Shown here piece by piece: positions 54,872 through 63,539 of a DNA stretch of 64,000 nucleotides. Each line of letters opens with the position of its first letter. Position 1 is the first letter of the stretch. Position numbers and translations under genes: made by a program. The DNA is from Promethearchaeia archaeon (GTDB taxonomy: Archaea > Asgardarchaeota > Lokiarchaeia > Sigyniarchaeales > SOKP01): assembly GCA_029856105.1 (NCBI GenBank), contig JAHQWH010000015.1:124001-188000 (forward strand). Reading direction: 5' to 3'. The notes beneath the pieces were generated by a model that saw only the letters and a list, made by a program, of their open reading frames with translations, did no database searches and was not told the DNA's origin.

Positions 54872-55140
54872 CAGATGGTGGAAAATGTCTCCATGCCATA
54901 TATATACTTTAAGTTTGGGAGATATATCTTCTAAATAATACCCAAATAATTTGCATAGGTTTTCCCTTCATGATATGCTCCTTTACTATCTTGTCGAAGT
55001 GCTTCAGCTACTTTCTTAAGAAATGTAGAAAGAATTTGAGGATCAGTAAGTACTTTTCTATCAGCTTCAGGTAGTTTTTTCATATAAATTTATTCATATT
55101 ATTGTCTAATTTTTCTAAGTAGTGTATAAAACATCTCATC
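54872..55140 (-). pseudogene. Remnant of an alpha/beta hydrolase
   Basis: The minus strand encodes KKLPEADRKVLTDPQILSTF, then VAEALRQDSKGAYHEGKTYA, then, after a frameshift, YLEDISPKLKVYIWHGD. This parallels KKFPEPDREVMDDPKLLPLF, AEAFRQGNKGVIYEGKLYAK and LEDITPKLKVYLWHGQVD of the intact hydrolase at 32417-33322. Upstream (higher coordinates) another shift joins LEKLDNNMNKFI. The start, lid and catalytic elbow are missing. Confidence 0.7.
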
Positions 55141-55257
55141 TATTACTTAAATTATGATAGGTTTATATAATCGAAACTATTTAACTTCTTATTGATGATA
55201 TTAGCTGCAAAGCTAAGGAAATCTTTACAAAAATGTTTAAAAAACAGGGATAAATTA

Positions 55258-57348
55258 ATGTGTAAAAATAAAAAAATCAAAGTAAGAGTTGCATTATTAT
55301 TAATTCTGGCGATTTTTTTTTCAAGTCCTTTTATATTTTTAAAGACAAGCCAATCTGATGATGAAGCAAGAGCATTAGATGAGAGAAGTATCAGAAGTGC
55401 TAATAGCATATGGAGCTACACTGCGGGAGATGGTTTATTTTCGGTGGCAATCTCCTCCGATGGACATTACATTGTCGCAGGAGGCCATGATAACAAGGTG
55501 TATCTCTTCGATAAAGCCAGCCCCACCCCCCTATGGAACTACACGACGGGAGGTTGGGTACGTTCGGTGGCAATCTCCTCCGACGGGCAGTATATTGTCG
55601 CGGGAAGCGATGATGATCATGTGTATTTCTTCAATAAAACTAGCTCCACTCCACTATGGAACTTCACTACGATAGTTAATATATATTCAGTGGCAATTTC
55701 CTCCAATGGGCAGTACATTGCTGCGGGAATCTATCGCTCGGTCTATTTTTTCGATAAAGCCAGCTCCAATCCCCTATGGTATCACGACACGGGAGATGCG
55801 GCAGTAGTAACTTCGGTGGCGATCTCGTCCGACGGGCAGTACATTGCCGCAGGAAACTATGGTAACAAAACATATCTTTTTAATAAAGCCAGCTCTACTC
55901 CCCTATGGAGCTACACTGCGGGAGATCGGGTACAATCGGTGGCAATTTCCTCCGACGGACAGTACATTGCTGCGGGAAGCTATGATAACAAAGTATATCT
56001 CTTCGATAAAGCCAGCTCCACCCCACTATGGAGCTATACTACGGGAGATAATGTATATTCGGTGGCAATTTCCTCCGACGGGCAGAACATTGCCGCGGGA
56101 AGCTATGATGACAAGATATATCTCTTCGATAAAGCCAGCTTCACTCCCCTATGGAACTATACTACGGGAAATAGTGTATTTTCGGTGGCAATTTCCTCCG
56201 ATGGGCAGAACATTGCCGCAGGAAGCGTGGACGACAAGGTATATCTCTTCGATAAAGCCAGCTCCACCCCCCTATGGAACTATACTACGGGAAGTCATGT
56301 ACATTCGGTGACAATCTCCTCCGATGGGCAGTATATTGCCTCGGGAGGTTGGGGTAATACGATATATCTCTTCGATAACAAGCCCTATACATTTACATTG
56401 TCTACAGATGCCGATGTTCCTGATTTGGACGGTATATTTTCTTTAAATTGGACTGTTTCTTCTGGTGCAACTAATTACTCCGTGTATCGTCATTCCAGTT
56501 ATATTAATGAAATTAACGATAGTTTAATCCTTCTAGCGTATGAAATCACCGATCTGAGTTTATATTTGAGCGAATATTCAGATGAAACCTATTATTTCAT
56601 TGTTGTTGCAAATAACACTTACGGTGAGACCTTATCAAATTGCATTACGGTGGTGGTGGGCTTACTTCCGGGAAGCTTCACATTATCTTCAAATGCGAGC
56701 GATCCCGATGACAATGGCCTTTTTATTCTTTCTTGGACTGGTTCTTCTGGCGCAACTAATTACTCCATATATCAATACTCCAGTTTTATCACGGAAATTA
56801 ACGGCAGTTTAACCCTTCTAGCGGACGAAATCACCGATCCAAGCCTAGATTTGAGTGGATATTCGGACGGAACCTATTATTACATTGTTGTTGCGCATAA
56901 TCAAATTGGAGATACTTCATCAAACTGTATTACTGTAATTGTTCAAATTACCAAATCGTTCACGATCATTACTCCCAATATCTCCTCTTCGTGGGAATGT
57001 GGTACGTCTCAGTCTATATCTTGGTCTTCAACGGGGATTATTTTGAATATTAAACTTGAACTCTATAGAAATGATGTGTTCGTAATGGAGATTATTTCAA
57101 GTACTGCTAATAATGGCGAAGTTTACTGGGTAGTTTTCTCGGAACTCGCGAGTTCTGACCACTATCAGATCAAAATTATAGACGTATCTAATGCTTCCAT
57201 TTTCGCCTATAGCGACTACTTTGAAATAGAAAACACTTTACCAACAGAACCACCTGGTATTCCGGGATATAATGTACTATTTCTTATTGCTACTTTAGGT
57301 TCAATTATGGCATTAATTATGAAAAAATGTTCTAATTCCATGAAATAA
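55258..57348 (+). CDS. Secreted beta-propeller/FN3 surface protein with C-terminal anchor
   Basis: Signal-anchor residues 8-28 (ALLLILAIFFSSPFIFL), then eight about-42-residue WD/PQQ-like propeller repeats (SVAISSDGQYIAAGSYDN, KVYLFDKASSTPLW). Two fibronectin III-like repeats follow (LSWTGSSGATNYSIYQYSS, and IVVAHNQIGDT). Then comes a Ser-Thr-rich KRE9-like domain (TPNISSSWECGTSQSISWSS) and a C-terminal segment PGIPGYNVLFLIATLG, of the kind used to sort surface proteins in Lokiarchaeal genomes. ATG 55258 is preferred over 55192 because GGGA sits just upstream. Cell-surface recognition or adhesion. Confidence 0.8.
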   Translation: MCKNKKIKVRVALLLILAIFFSSPFIFLKTSQSDDEARALDERSIRSANSIWSYTAGDGLFSVAISSDGHYIVAGGHDNKVYLFDKASPTPLWNYTTGGWVRSVAISSDGQYIVAGSDDDHVYFFNKTSSTPLWNFTTIVNIYSVAISSNGQYIAAGIYRSVYFFDKASSNPLWYHDTGDAAVVTSVAISSDGQYIAAGNYGNKTYLFNKASSTPLWSYTAGDRVQSVAISSDGQYIAAGSYDNKVYLFDKASSTPLWSYTTGDNVYSVAISSDGQNIAAGSYDDKIYLFDKASFTPLWNYTTGNSVFSVAISSDGQNIAAGSVDDKVYLFDKASSTPLWNYTTGSHVHSVTISSDGQYIASGGWGNTIYLFDNKPYTFTLSTDADVPDLDGIFSLNWTVSSGATNYSVYRHSSYINEINDSLILLAYEITDLSLYLSEYSDETYYFIVVANNTYGETLSNCITVVVGLLPGSFTLSSNASDPDDNGLFILSWTGSSGATNYSIYQYSSFITEINGSLTLLADEITDPSLDLSGYSDGTYYYIVVAHNQIGDTSSNCITVIVQITKSFTIITPNISSSWECGTSQSISWSSTGIILNIKLELYRNDVFVMEIISSTANNGEVYWVVFSELASSDHYQIKIIDVSNASIFAYSDYFEIENTLPTEPPGIPGYNVLFLIATLGSIMALIMKKCSNSMK

Positions 57349-57359
57349 AATTCTAAAAA

Positions 57360-57370
57360 TTTTTTTTTTT
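57360..57370 (+). terminator. T-run terminator
   Basis: Eleven T residues 12 bp after the surface protein stop. The following about 330 bases, to 57707, hold no gene I can support; only a 38-codon minus-strand fragment (see findings). Confidence 0.4.
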
Positions 57371-57707
57371 ATTTAATTTAAGGGGCTATTAAATATCATT
57401 ATAAGTACTTCTTTGTTATGATTTTTTCATAATTTAATCTTTTTCACATAATTTATGGGTATGAAAAATATTTTATCCTTGGGAATCGTGTATAGTTTAA
57501 TTCTTTGTAACTAATTGGTTGTTCTCCCAATAGTAATTCGTAATTCTTGCTTTTCCATAAGCAAATAATATTAAATTTCTGAATAGAAATCTTGAAATAA
57601 TTTTTCTAATTTGATCCAAGAGTCTCTATCGGATAACTTGAATTTCTTTCCGTTTTGTTTGAATAAATTGAATTTTAAATTTAATATCTATTTCTGAGAC
57701 CATAAGA

Positions 57708-57715
57708 TTTATATA
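57708..57715 (+). promoter_or_regulatory. TATA box of the tetR-flavodoxin operon
   Basis: TTTATATA about 15 bp before the first operator. Transcription should begin about 25 bp downstream, near 57738, inside the operator array. Confidence 0.6.
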
Positions 57716-57722
57716 GAGAAAC

Positions 57723-57771
57723 TTACTTATAGTAAGTAATTTACTGATGGTAAGATAATTACTATTAGTAA
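57723..57771. promoter_or_regulatory. Triple tandem operator with 18-bp period
   Basis: Three copies of the palindrome TTACTnnnAGTAA: TTACTTATAGTAA (57723-57735), TTACTGATGGTAA (57741-57753, one mismatch) and TTACTATTAGTAA (57759-57771). Start-to-start distances are exactly 18 bp. They overlap the predicted transcription start of the TetR gene, fitting autorepression. Confidence 0.75.
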
Positions 57772-57826
57772 ACTTAATTAATGACTTGTAATAACATAAA
57801 ATGAATAATTAAGCTGAAAGTGGTGA

Positions 57827-58498
57827 ATGAAAATTTCCAAATTATCTAGAAGAGAACGTGAAAAATTACAGCGTCGTAACGATATACTCAAAGCTGCTGA
57901 AAAAAGATTCTTTAATAAAGGCTATGATGAGGTTTCTATGGATGATATCGCGGGAGATTTAGAGCTTTCTAAAACAACGCTCTATTTGTATTTTAAAAAT
58001 AAACCTTCATTGTATTTTGCCGTAGTAATAAAAGGTATGGTTATCCTTAGGAATATATTGAAAAATGCTATAAAAAACGAGGAATCAGGATTAGGAAAAA
58101 TAATGGGCATAATTCGAGCTTACTTTGATTACATACAAATTCATCTAGATTATTATGGCCTTAATCTTTCATCTAGAGCCATTCGTTTTACGAAAATGCT
58201 TAAACCTAACGAGGAGGGTGATACAGAAATTGAAAATGCTGAAGAGTATATCGGATTAACAAAAGAATTACTTGAAATGTTAATTGACGCTGTCAGTTTG
58301 GGAATTAAGGATGGTACAATTAGAAAAAACCTGAATCCATTACAGACAGTAATTTTCTTGGGTTCTACCATTGATTTTATAGTACAAATATCCCCCGAAT
58401 ATAAATTACTCTTAGAGATGTATAGCATAACTGCTGAGGAATATCTTCAACACTCGATTGATGTGTTATTACGAGGTCTAGCTGGGGAAAAAAAATAA
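57827..58498 (+). CDS. TetR-family transcriptional regulator
   Basis: The N-terminal helix-turn-helix is clear: REKLQRRNDILKAAEKRFFN, then GYDEVSMDDIAGDLELSKTT and LYLYFKNKPSLYFAVV. A helical ligand-binding domain follows (223 residues). It is preceded by three operator-like palindromes and followed 17 bp later by a flavodoxin gene, with which it should form an operon. The inducer is unknown; the neighbouring aldehyde oxidoreductase suggests a redox or aldehyde link. Start ATG 57827, abutting GGTGA. Confidence 0.9.
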   Translation: MKISKLSRREREKLQRRNDILKAAEKRFFNKGYDEVSMDDIAGDLELSKTTLYLYFKNKPSLYFAVVIKGMVILRNILKNAIKNEESGLGKIMGIIRAYFDYIQIHLDYYGLNLSSRAIRFTKMLKPNEEGDTEIENAEEYIGLTKELLEMLIDAVSLGIKDGTIRKNLNPLQTVIFLGSTIDFIVQISPEYKLLLEMYSITAEEYLQHSIDVLLRGLAGEKK

Positions 58499-58515
58499 TT
58501 GGAGGAAGATAAAAA

Positions 58516-59079
58516 ATGGAAAAAAATAAAATATTAATTGCGTATGGAACTCGTTACGGAGCGACAACTAGTACCGCAGAAGAAATTTCCAAAGTTCTTC
58601 AAGGTGAAGGATTTGATGTAAAAGTTGTAAATCTCCAAAAAGATAAGGTAAAAGATATCACAAATTTTGAACTTGTTGTTATTGGAAGTGGAATGAAAAT
58701 GGATATGTGGACGACTAAAGCTAAAGCATTTTTAAAGAAGTTTAGTGGTGAATTCAAGAAAAGGAAAGTGGCCATTTTCGTGTCATCAGGTGGACGGGCA
58801 CTCATGGAACATAAAGGAGAACTTGATGAAATTGATAGAATAACTAAAAAATACCTTGAAGATAAAGCTTCTAAATATGGTTTGAATCCAATATCAATGA
58901 CTATGTTTGGAGGTGTTTGGGATTATAATCAGATTTCTAAAATTTTTAGAAAATTCTTGGATGCAGAAAAAGAAAATTTTATCGCGGCAGGAATAAAAGA
59001 AACAGAGCCAGGAGTCTATGACACTAGAAATTGGGAGAATATTCGTGCATGGGCTAAAGAGTTAGCTAGCAAGATTTAA
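58516..59079 (+). CDS. Flavodoxin-domain protein (HemG-like)
   Basis: FMN loop IAYGTRYGATTSTAEEI, then ELVVIGSGMKMDMW and VAIFVSSGGRAL. 187 residues. The pattern is that of protoporphyrinogen oxidase HemG/flavodoxin-5 proteins, though heme synthesis cannot be claimed. Strong GGAGGA ribosome site 17 bp after the tetR stop, so same operon. Likely the target of TetR control. Confidence 0.83.
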   Translation: MEKNKILIAYGTRYGATTSTAEEISKVLQGEGFDVKVVNLQKDKVKDITNFELVVIGSGMKMDMWTTKAKAFLKKFSGEFKKRKVAIFVSSGGRALMEHKGELDEIDRITKKYLEDKASKYGLNPISMTMFGGVWDYNQISKIFRKFLDAEKENFIAAGIKETEPGVYDTRNWENIRAWAKELASKI

Positions 59080-59247
59080 AAAATCCCAATTCAACATAAT
59101 AAAACTTAAGAACTTTTAAATCTCTTTTTGTAAATTTCTTTTTTAATTTCTTTTAAATAATATTTAATTCTGAAGTCTCATTAAATCATCCATAATTCAA
59201 AATTATGTTTTAAATTTAAAAAATAGAACTTAATTGAGTAAAAATCT

Positions 59248-61428
59248 ATGATTTTAGCAGAAATGAAATATGAGCTTCACGAAGTCCAAAAAGGATACGC
59301 TAATAGGACTCTGTTCATTAATCTTTCAAACAATGAGATTAAAATCAAGCCTGTAACTGATATAATGAAAGAAAAGTTTATCGGTGGGAAAGGATTTGAT
59401 CTTTGGCTCATGTGGAATGGACTTCCTCAAGATAGAATTGTTAAATGGGACGATTCCGAAAACGAAATTTGCATTTCTTCTGGACCTTTAGGAGGGAACA
59501 TCTTTTACCCTGGTTCGGGGAAATCAATTGTTACAACAATATCTCCTTTAACGGATATTATCGTGGATTCTAATGTTGGAGGTTATTTCGGTCCGTATTT
59601 AAAATTCTCGGGTTTTGATGCAATTGAAATTCAAGGTAAAGCTCAAAAAGAGGTTCTAATATACATAGATGGTGTTGAGGGTGTTGTTCAAATCAAAGAA
59701 GTTGAAAAATCAGAGGGGTTATCTAATTATTCTCATGAATTAACTCAGCAACTTACTGAAGTGTACGCACAAGATGACCGTGAAAAACAACGAATCTCGG
59801 TCGTAACCACGGGTCCTGCCGCACAACACACGAATTGGGGGTTGTTAAACTTTTCTTGGTATGTTCCTGGCCGTAAATGGGCCTCAAGCAAACAAGCTGG
59901 GCGAGGGGGAATTGGGACCGTTTTTTATGATAAAAAAGTTAAAGCGTTGGTTTGTCGTACTCCAAAAGTTACAGTTGGTTCTAATCATCCTGCTAATTTA
60001 GAAGAAGCTAGAAAAGTAGGGATAGCACATACCCAAGAAATAATTAAACTTGACCCAATACAAAACGAAATGCGTAGAGTTGGAACGGGACATCTTCCTG
60101 AGATCATGAATGTTACTGACCTTCTACCAACAGAAAATTATCGCTTCGGAAGACACAAAGAAATTAATGGAAAAGATATCCCGTATAGTAGAGAGATAAT
60201 GAGAGAGATATATTCTGGAAAAGAAGGCGGGGATGGATGTTGGATTGGATGTACTGTTAGCTGTTCTCATTATTCAGAAGGCCACGAAGTTTTAACGGGA
60301 CCATTTAAGGGTCAAAAATTGATTGTTGATGGCCCAGAATACGAAACAATAGCCGGATGTGGGTCAAATTGGGGCGTTTGGGACCCAAAATGGGTTTTAG
60401 AAGTTAATTTTTACTGCGATACTTACGGCTTAGATACAATTTCAGTTGGGACAGGTATAGCATTTGTTATGGAGTGTTATGAAGCGGGTATTTTAAATAA
60501 GGAAAGGACTGGAGGATTGGAATTAAATTTCGGAGATGTTGAAGCTGCGGTTGAGTTAATTCACCACATGGCTAAAGGTAAAGGTTTTGGAGTTATAGTT
60601 GGAAAAGGTATTAAATATATGAAAAAATATTTTGTTGAAAACTTTGGAGCGGACCCACAATTTGTTCAAGATATTGGTATGGAACACAAAGGTTTAGAAT
60701 TTTCTGAGTATGTAACCAAAGAATCATTAGCGCAACAGGGGGGATATGGATTAACGAATAAAGGCCCACAACACGACGAGGCTTGGCTTATCTTTGACGA
60801 TGTAATTAGAAACTCGATTCCAACATTCGAAGACAAAGCTAAAGCTTTGAGGTATTTCCCATTATGGAGAACTTGGTTTAGTTTATGCGGTTTATGCAAG
60901 CTACCGTGGAACGATATCCAACCATTAAGTCAAGCAGATTACCCCCTCAAAGATCCTAAAACGGGAGAGTTAGTTCGAGCAAAAATTCCCGATCACGTTG
61001 AAAATTACGTTAAATATTATTCAGCAGTTACGGGACATCAATCAACATCGAAAGATCTCATAAAGATGTCTGAAAGAGTGTATACATTTCAAAGGATATT
61101 TAACATTAGGTTGGGCAAAGGGCTTCGAAAACACGATTCAAATCTACCTTATAGAGCAGTGGGACCAGTTACTCCACTTGAATACGAAAGTCGTGTTGAG
61201 AGGTACGATACACAGCTTAAAGAGTTAGGGCTTAAATTTAACGGTAAATCAACCGAAGAAAAAATTACAATACTACGTAAGCATCGTGAAGAACAGTATA
61301 CAAAACTTCAAGACGCGGTTTATTTAGAGCGAGGATGGAACAATAACGGTTGTCCTACTATAGAGATGGTACGAAAATTGGGAATTGATTTTGACGAAGT
61401 AATTGATGTTATCTCTCCTTATCAATAA
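59248..61428 (+). CDS. Tungsten aldehyde:ferredoxin oxidoreductase
   Basis: Oxidises aldehydes to acids with ferredoxin as acceptor. AOR features: N-terminus QKGYANRTLFINLS, pterin-binding IGGKGFDLW, [4Fe-4S] motif CWIGCTVSC (CxxxCxxxC), later Cys in LCGLCKLPWND, and an N-terminal GGYFGPYLK. 726 residues, longer than the usual 605-620, mostly by a C-terminal extension. Followed 27 bp later by an Fe-S/FAD subunit and then an oxidase, so a transcription unit of three. The aldehyde may come from the oxidase's amine or opine substrate. Confidence 0.87.
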   Translation: MILAEMKYELHEVQKGYANRTLFINLSNNEIKIKPVTDIMKEKFIGGKGFDLWLMWNGLPQDRIVKWDDSENEICISSGPLGGNIFYPGSGKSIVTTISPLTDIIVDSNVGGYFGPYLKFSGFDAIEIQGKAQKEVLIYIDGVEGVVQIKEVEKSEGLSNYSHELTQQLTEVYAQDDREKQRISVVTTGPAAQHTNWGLLNFSWYVPGRKWASSKQAGRGGIGTVFYDKKVKALVCRTPKVTVGSNHPANLEEARKVGIAHTQEIIKLDPIQNEMRRVGTGHLPEIMNVTDLLPTENYRFGRHKEINGKDIPYSREIMREIYSGKEGGDGCWIGCTVSCSHYSEGHEVLTGPFKGQKLIVDGPEYETIAGCGSNWGVWDPKWVLEVNFYCDTYGLDTISVGTGIAFVMECYEAGILNKERTGGLELNFGDVEAAVELIHHMAKGKGFGVIVGKGIKYMKKYFVENFGADPQFVQDIGMEHKGLEFSEYVTKESLAQQGGYGLTNKGPQHDEAWLIFDDVIRNSIPTFEDKAKALRYFPLWRTWFSLCGLCKLPWNDIQPLSQADYPLKDPKTGELVRAKIPDHVENYVKYYSAVTGHQSTSKDLIKMSERVYTFQRIFNIRLGKGLRKHDSNLPYRAVGPVTPLEYESRVERYDTQLKELGLKFNGKSTEEKITILRKHREEQYTKLQDAVYLERGWNNNGCPTIEMVRKLGIDFDEVIDVISPYQ

Positions 61429-61455
61429 TAATAAATATTTTAAATATGATTCTAA

Positions 61456-63537
61456 ATGGAAAACATAACCAAACATCCCATCCTGGAAATTCCCGAAAGA
61501 AAGAGAATAAAATTCAAATTTGACGGGAAAGCATTAAACGGATTTGAGGGAATGGTTATATCTTCAGCTTTATTTCTTAATAAAATTAAAATTTTTGGTC
61601 ATCACATAAAAGATTCTAGTCCTCAGGGAATGTTTTGTGCTAATGGACAATGCTCTCAGTGTAATGTAATCGCCGATGGTATTCCAGTAAAAGCTTGTAT
61701 GACGCTTCTAACAGATGGAATGGAAATAAGAAGTTGTGATGGTTTACCAGAACTACCTCTTGTGGACAGTGCCGTAGAAGTTGGCGATATAGATATTATT
61801 AATACAGAAGTTCTTGTTATTGGTGGGGGTCCAGCTGGATTATCGGCTACCAAACTTTTTGGAGAGCGTGGAATAGATGTCTTACTAATTGACGATAAAA
61901 ATAGACTTGGCGGTAAACTAGTACTTCAAACCCACAAATTTTTTGGTTCCCAAGAAGTATATGCTGGTAAGCGCGGTATCGATATAGCAGAGATTCTTGG
62001 TGAGATTGTAAGTTCGTTGAACTCAATAAAAGTTTGGCTCAATAGCACGGTTGTAGCTGTATTTAGCGACAATTTTATTGGTGTTTTGAAGAAAAATGAA
62101 GAATATGTGTTAGTTAGGCCGAATTATCTGTTGATTGCAACTGGAGCAAGAGAGAAAATGTTAGTTTTTCCGGGAAATACTCTTCCAGGAGTGTACGGTG
62201 CAGGTGCATTTCAAACTTTAGTTAACCGCGATCTCGTTAAAGCTGCCGATAAAGTTTTTATAGTTGGCGGTGGAAATGTTGGATTAATTGCGGGATATCA
62301 CGCTATCCAAGCAGGAATAGATGTTGTTGGTTTGATCGAAGCTCTATCTCTATGTGGTGGTTATAGAGTTCACGAAGATAAACTTAGAAGGTTAGGAGTT
62401 CCCATTTACACCAATCATACAATTATTTCTGCAAACGGCCAAAGCAAGGTAGAATCGATCACAATTGGTAAATTAGACGATAAATTTAACCTTATTCCCG
62501 GAACTGAAAGAACATTTAGTTGCGATACTATCTTAATTGCGGTAGGGTTAAATCCCGTTAACGAATTTTATAACAAAGCAAAACAATTCAATATGAAAGT
62601 TAGGGTTGCTGGAGACGCTCAAGAAATTGCTGAAGCGTCAGCTGCGATTTTTACAGGAAGAATTGAAGCGCTAAAAATGCTAAAAGAAATGGGAATCGAA
62701 ATAGAAGAAAATATCGATGAATTGGAAAAATTTGCAAACATTATGAAAGCAAAACCTCCAGCTCCCCGTGAAATAAAAATAATTGAAAAAGAAGATGGTA
62801 TTTTTCCTCTCTTTCATTGCAATCAAGAAATTCCTTGTAACCCTTGCACATCTGTGTGTCCTCAAGGGCAAATTGAGACCGTGGATAACTTAATCACGCA
62901 ATTACCATACTTTAAAGGCGAAGAGGACTGTATAGGCTGCGGAAAGTGCGTAGCTGTATGTCCGGGATTGGCAGTAACGCTAGTTGACTATCGAAAAGAC
63001 AAGGAATACCCATCAGTTACATTTCCTCTTGAATTAACTTCTGAAAAAATAAGTGTTGGGCAAAAAGTTATCGTTGTAAGCGATAACCGAGAATTAGGAG
63101 AATTTGAAGTTAAACGCTCAAGATTTCTTAAAGAGTTTCCAAAAACTCTATTAATTACCGTCAAAATTCCTGCAGAATTAGCAAAAATTGCCGTTGCTAT
63201 CAAACTTCAAAAAACTACGTATGATCAACCCTTAGATATATATCAAAAATCCTATACTGACGACGATGTTATAGTTTGTAGGTGTGAACGCGTATCAGTG
63301 GGCGAAATTCGAAAATGGATTCGATATGGAATTAAAGATCTCAACGAATTAAAAGCTTTGACTAAAGTTGGAATGGGAGCTTGCGGCGGGAAGACTTGTA
63401 CGCCATTAATTAATCGGATTTTTCGCGAAGAAGGCGTTTTACCGGAAGAGGTTATTCCTAGCACAAGTAGGCCATTATTTATAGAAGTCCCTATGAGTGC
63501 TTTTGCTAGAGCTAAAGTAAAGAAGGGAGGTAAATAA
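61456..63537 (+). CDS. FAD/Fe-S dehydrogenase alpha-type subunit
   Basis: 693 residues with, in order: an N-terminal [2Fe-2S] domain (CANGQCSQCNVIADG), an FAD/NAD pyridine-nucleotide disulfide oxidoreductase core (VIGGGPAGLSATKLF, IVGGGNVGLIAGYHA, GDAQEIAEASAAIFTGRIEA), a 4Fe-4S motif (CIGCGKCVAVCPG) and a C-terminal BFD-like [2Fe-2S] domain (CRCERVSVGEIRKW, ...MGACGGKTCTPL). This is the alpha subunit of opine/sarcosine/proline or hydrogen cyanide-synthase type dehydrogenases. The DAO-type partner gene follows with essentially no spacer. Confidence 0.87.
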   Translation: MENITKHPILEIPERKRIKFKFDGKALNGFEGMVISSALFLNKIKIFGHHIKDSSPQGMFCANGQCSQCNVIADGIPVKACMTLLTDGMEIRSCDGLPELPLVDSAVEVGDIDIINTEVLVIGGGPAGLSATKLFGERGIDVLLIDDKNRLGGKLVLQTHKFFGSQEVYAGKRGIDIAEILGEIVSSLNSIKVWLNSTVVAVFSDNFIGVLKKNEEYVLVRPNYLLIATGAREKMLVFPGNTLPGVYGAGAFQTLVNRDLVKAADKVFIVGGGNVGLIAGYHAIQAGIDVVGLIEALSLCGGYRVHEDKLRRLGVPIYTNHTIISANGQSKVESITIGKLDDKFNLIPGTERTFSCDTILIAVGLNPVNEFYNKAKQFNMKVRVAGDAQEIAEASAAIFTGRIEALKMLKEMGIEIEENIDELEKFANIMKAKPPAPREIKIIEKEDGIFPLFHCNQEIPCNPCTSVCPQGQIETVDNLITQLPYFKGEEDCIGCGKCVAVCPGLAVTLVDYRKDKEYPSVTFPLELTSEKISVGQKVIVVSDNRELGEFEVKRSRFLKEFPKTLLITVKIPAELAKIAVAIKLQKTTYDQPLDIYQKSYTDDDVIVCRCERVSVGEIRKWIRYGIKDLNELKALTKVGMGACGGKTCTPLINRIFREEGVLPEEVIPSTSRPLFIEVPMSAFARAKVKKGGK
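63525..63530 (+). promoter_or_regulatory. Strong Shine-Dalgarno site before the last oxidase
   Basis: GGGAGG, within the end of the preceding gene, 9 bases before the CTG proposed as start codon. Confidence 0.6.
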
Positions 63538-63539
63538 TC

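Noticed and set aside
55379..56311. Long overlapping frames inside the propeller repeats
   Set aside because: They follow the repeat period of the coding frame, so they are shadows of the repeat.
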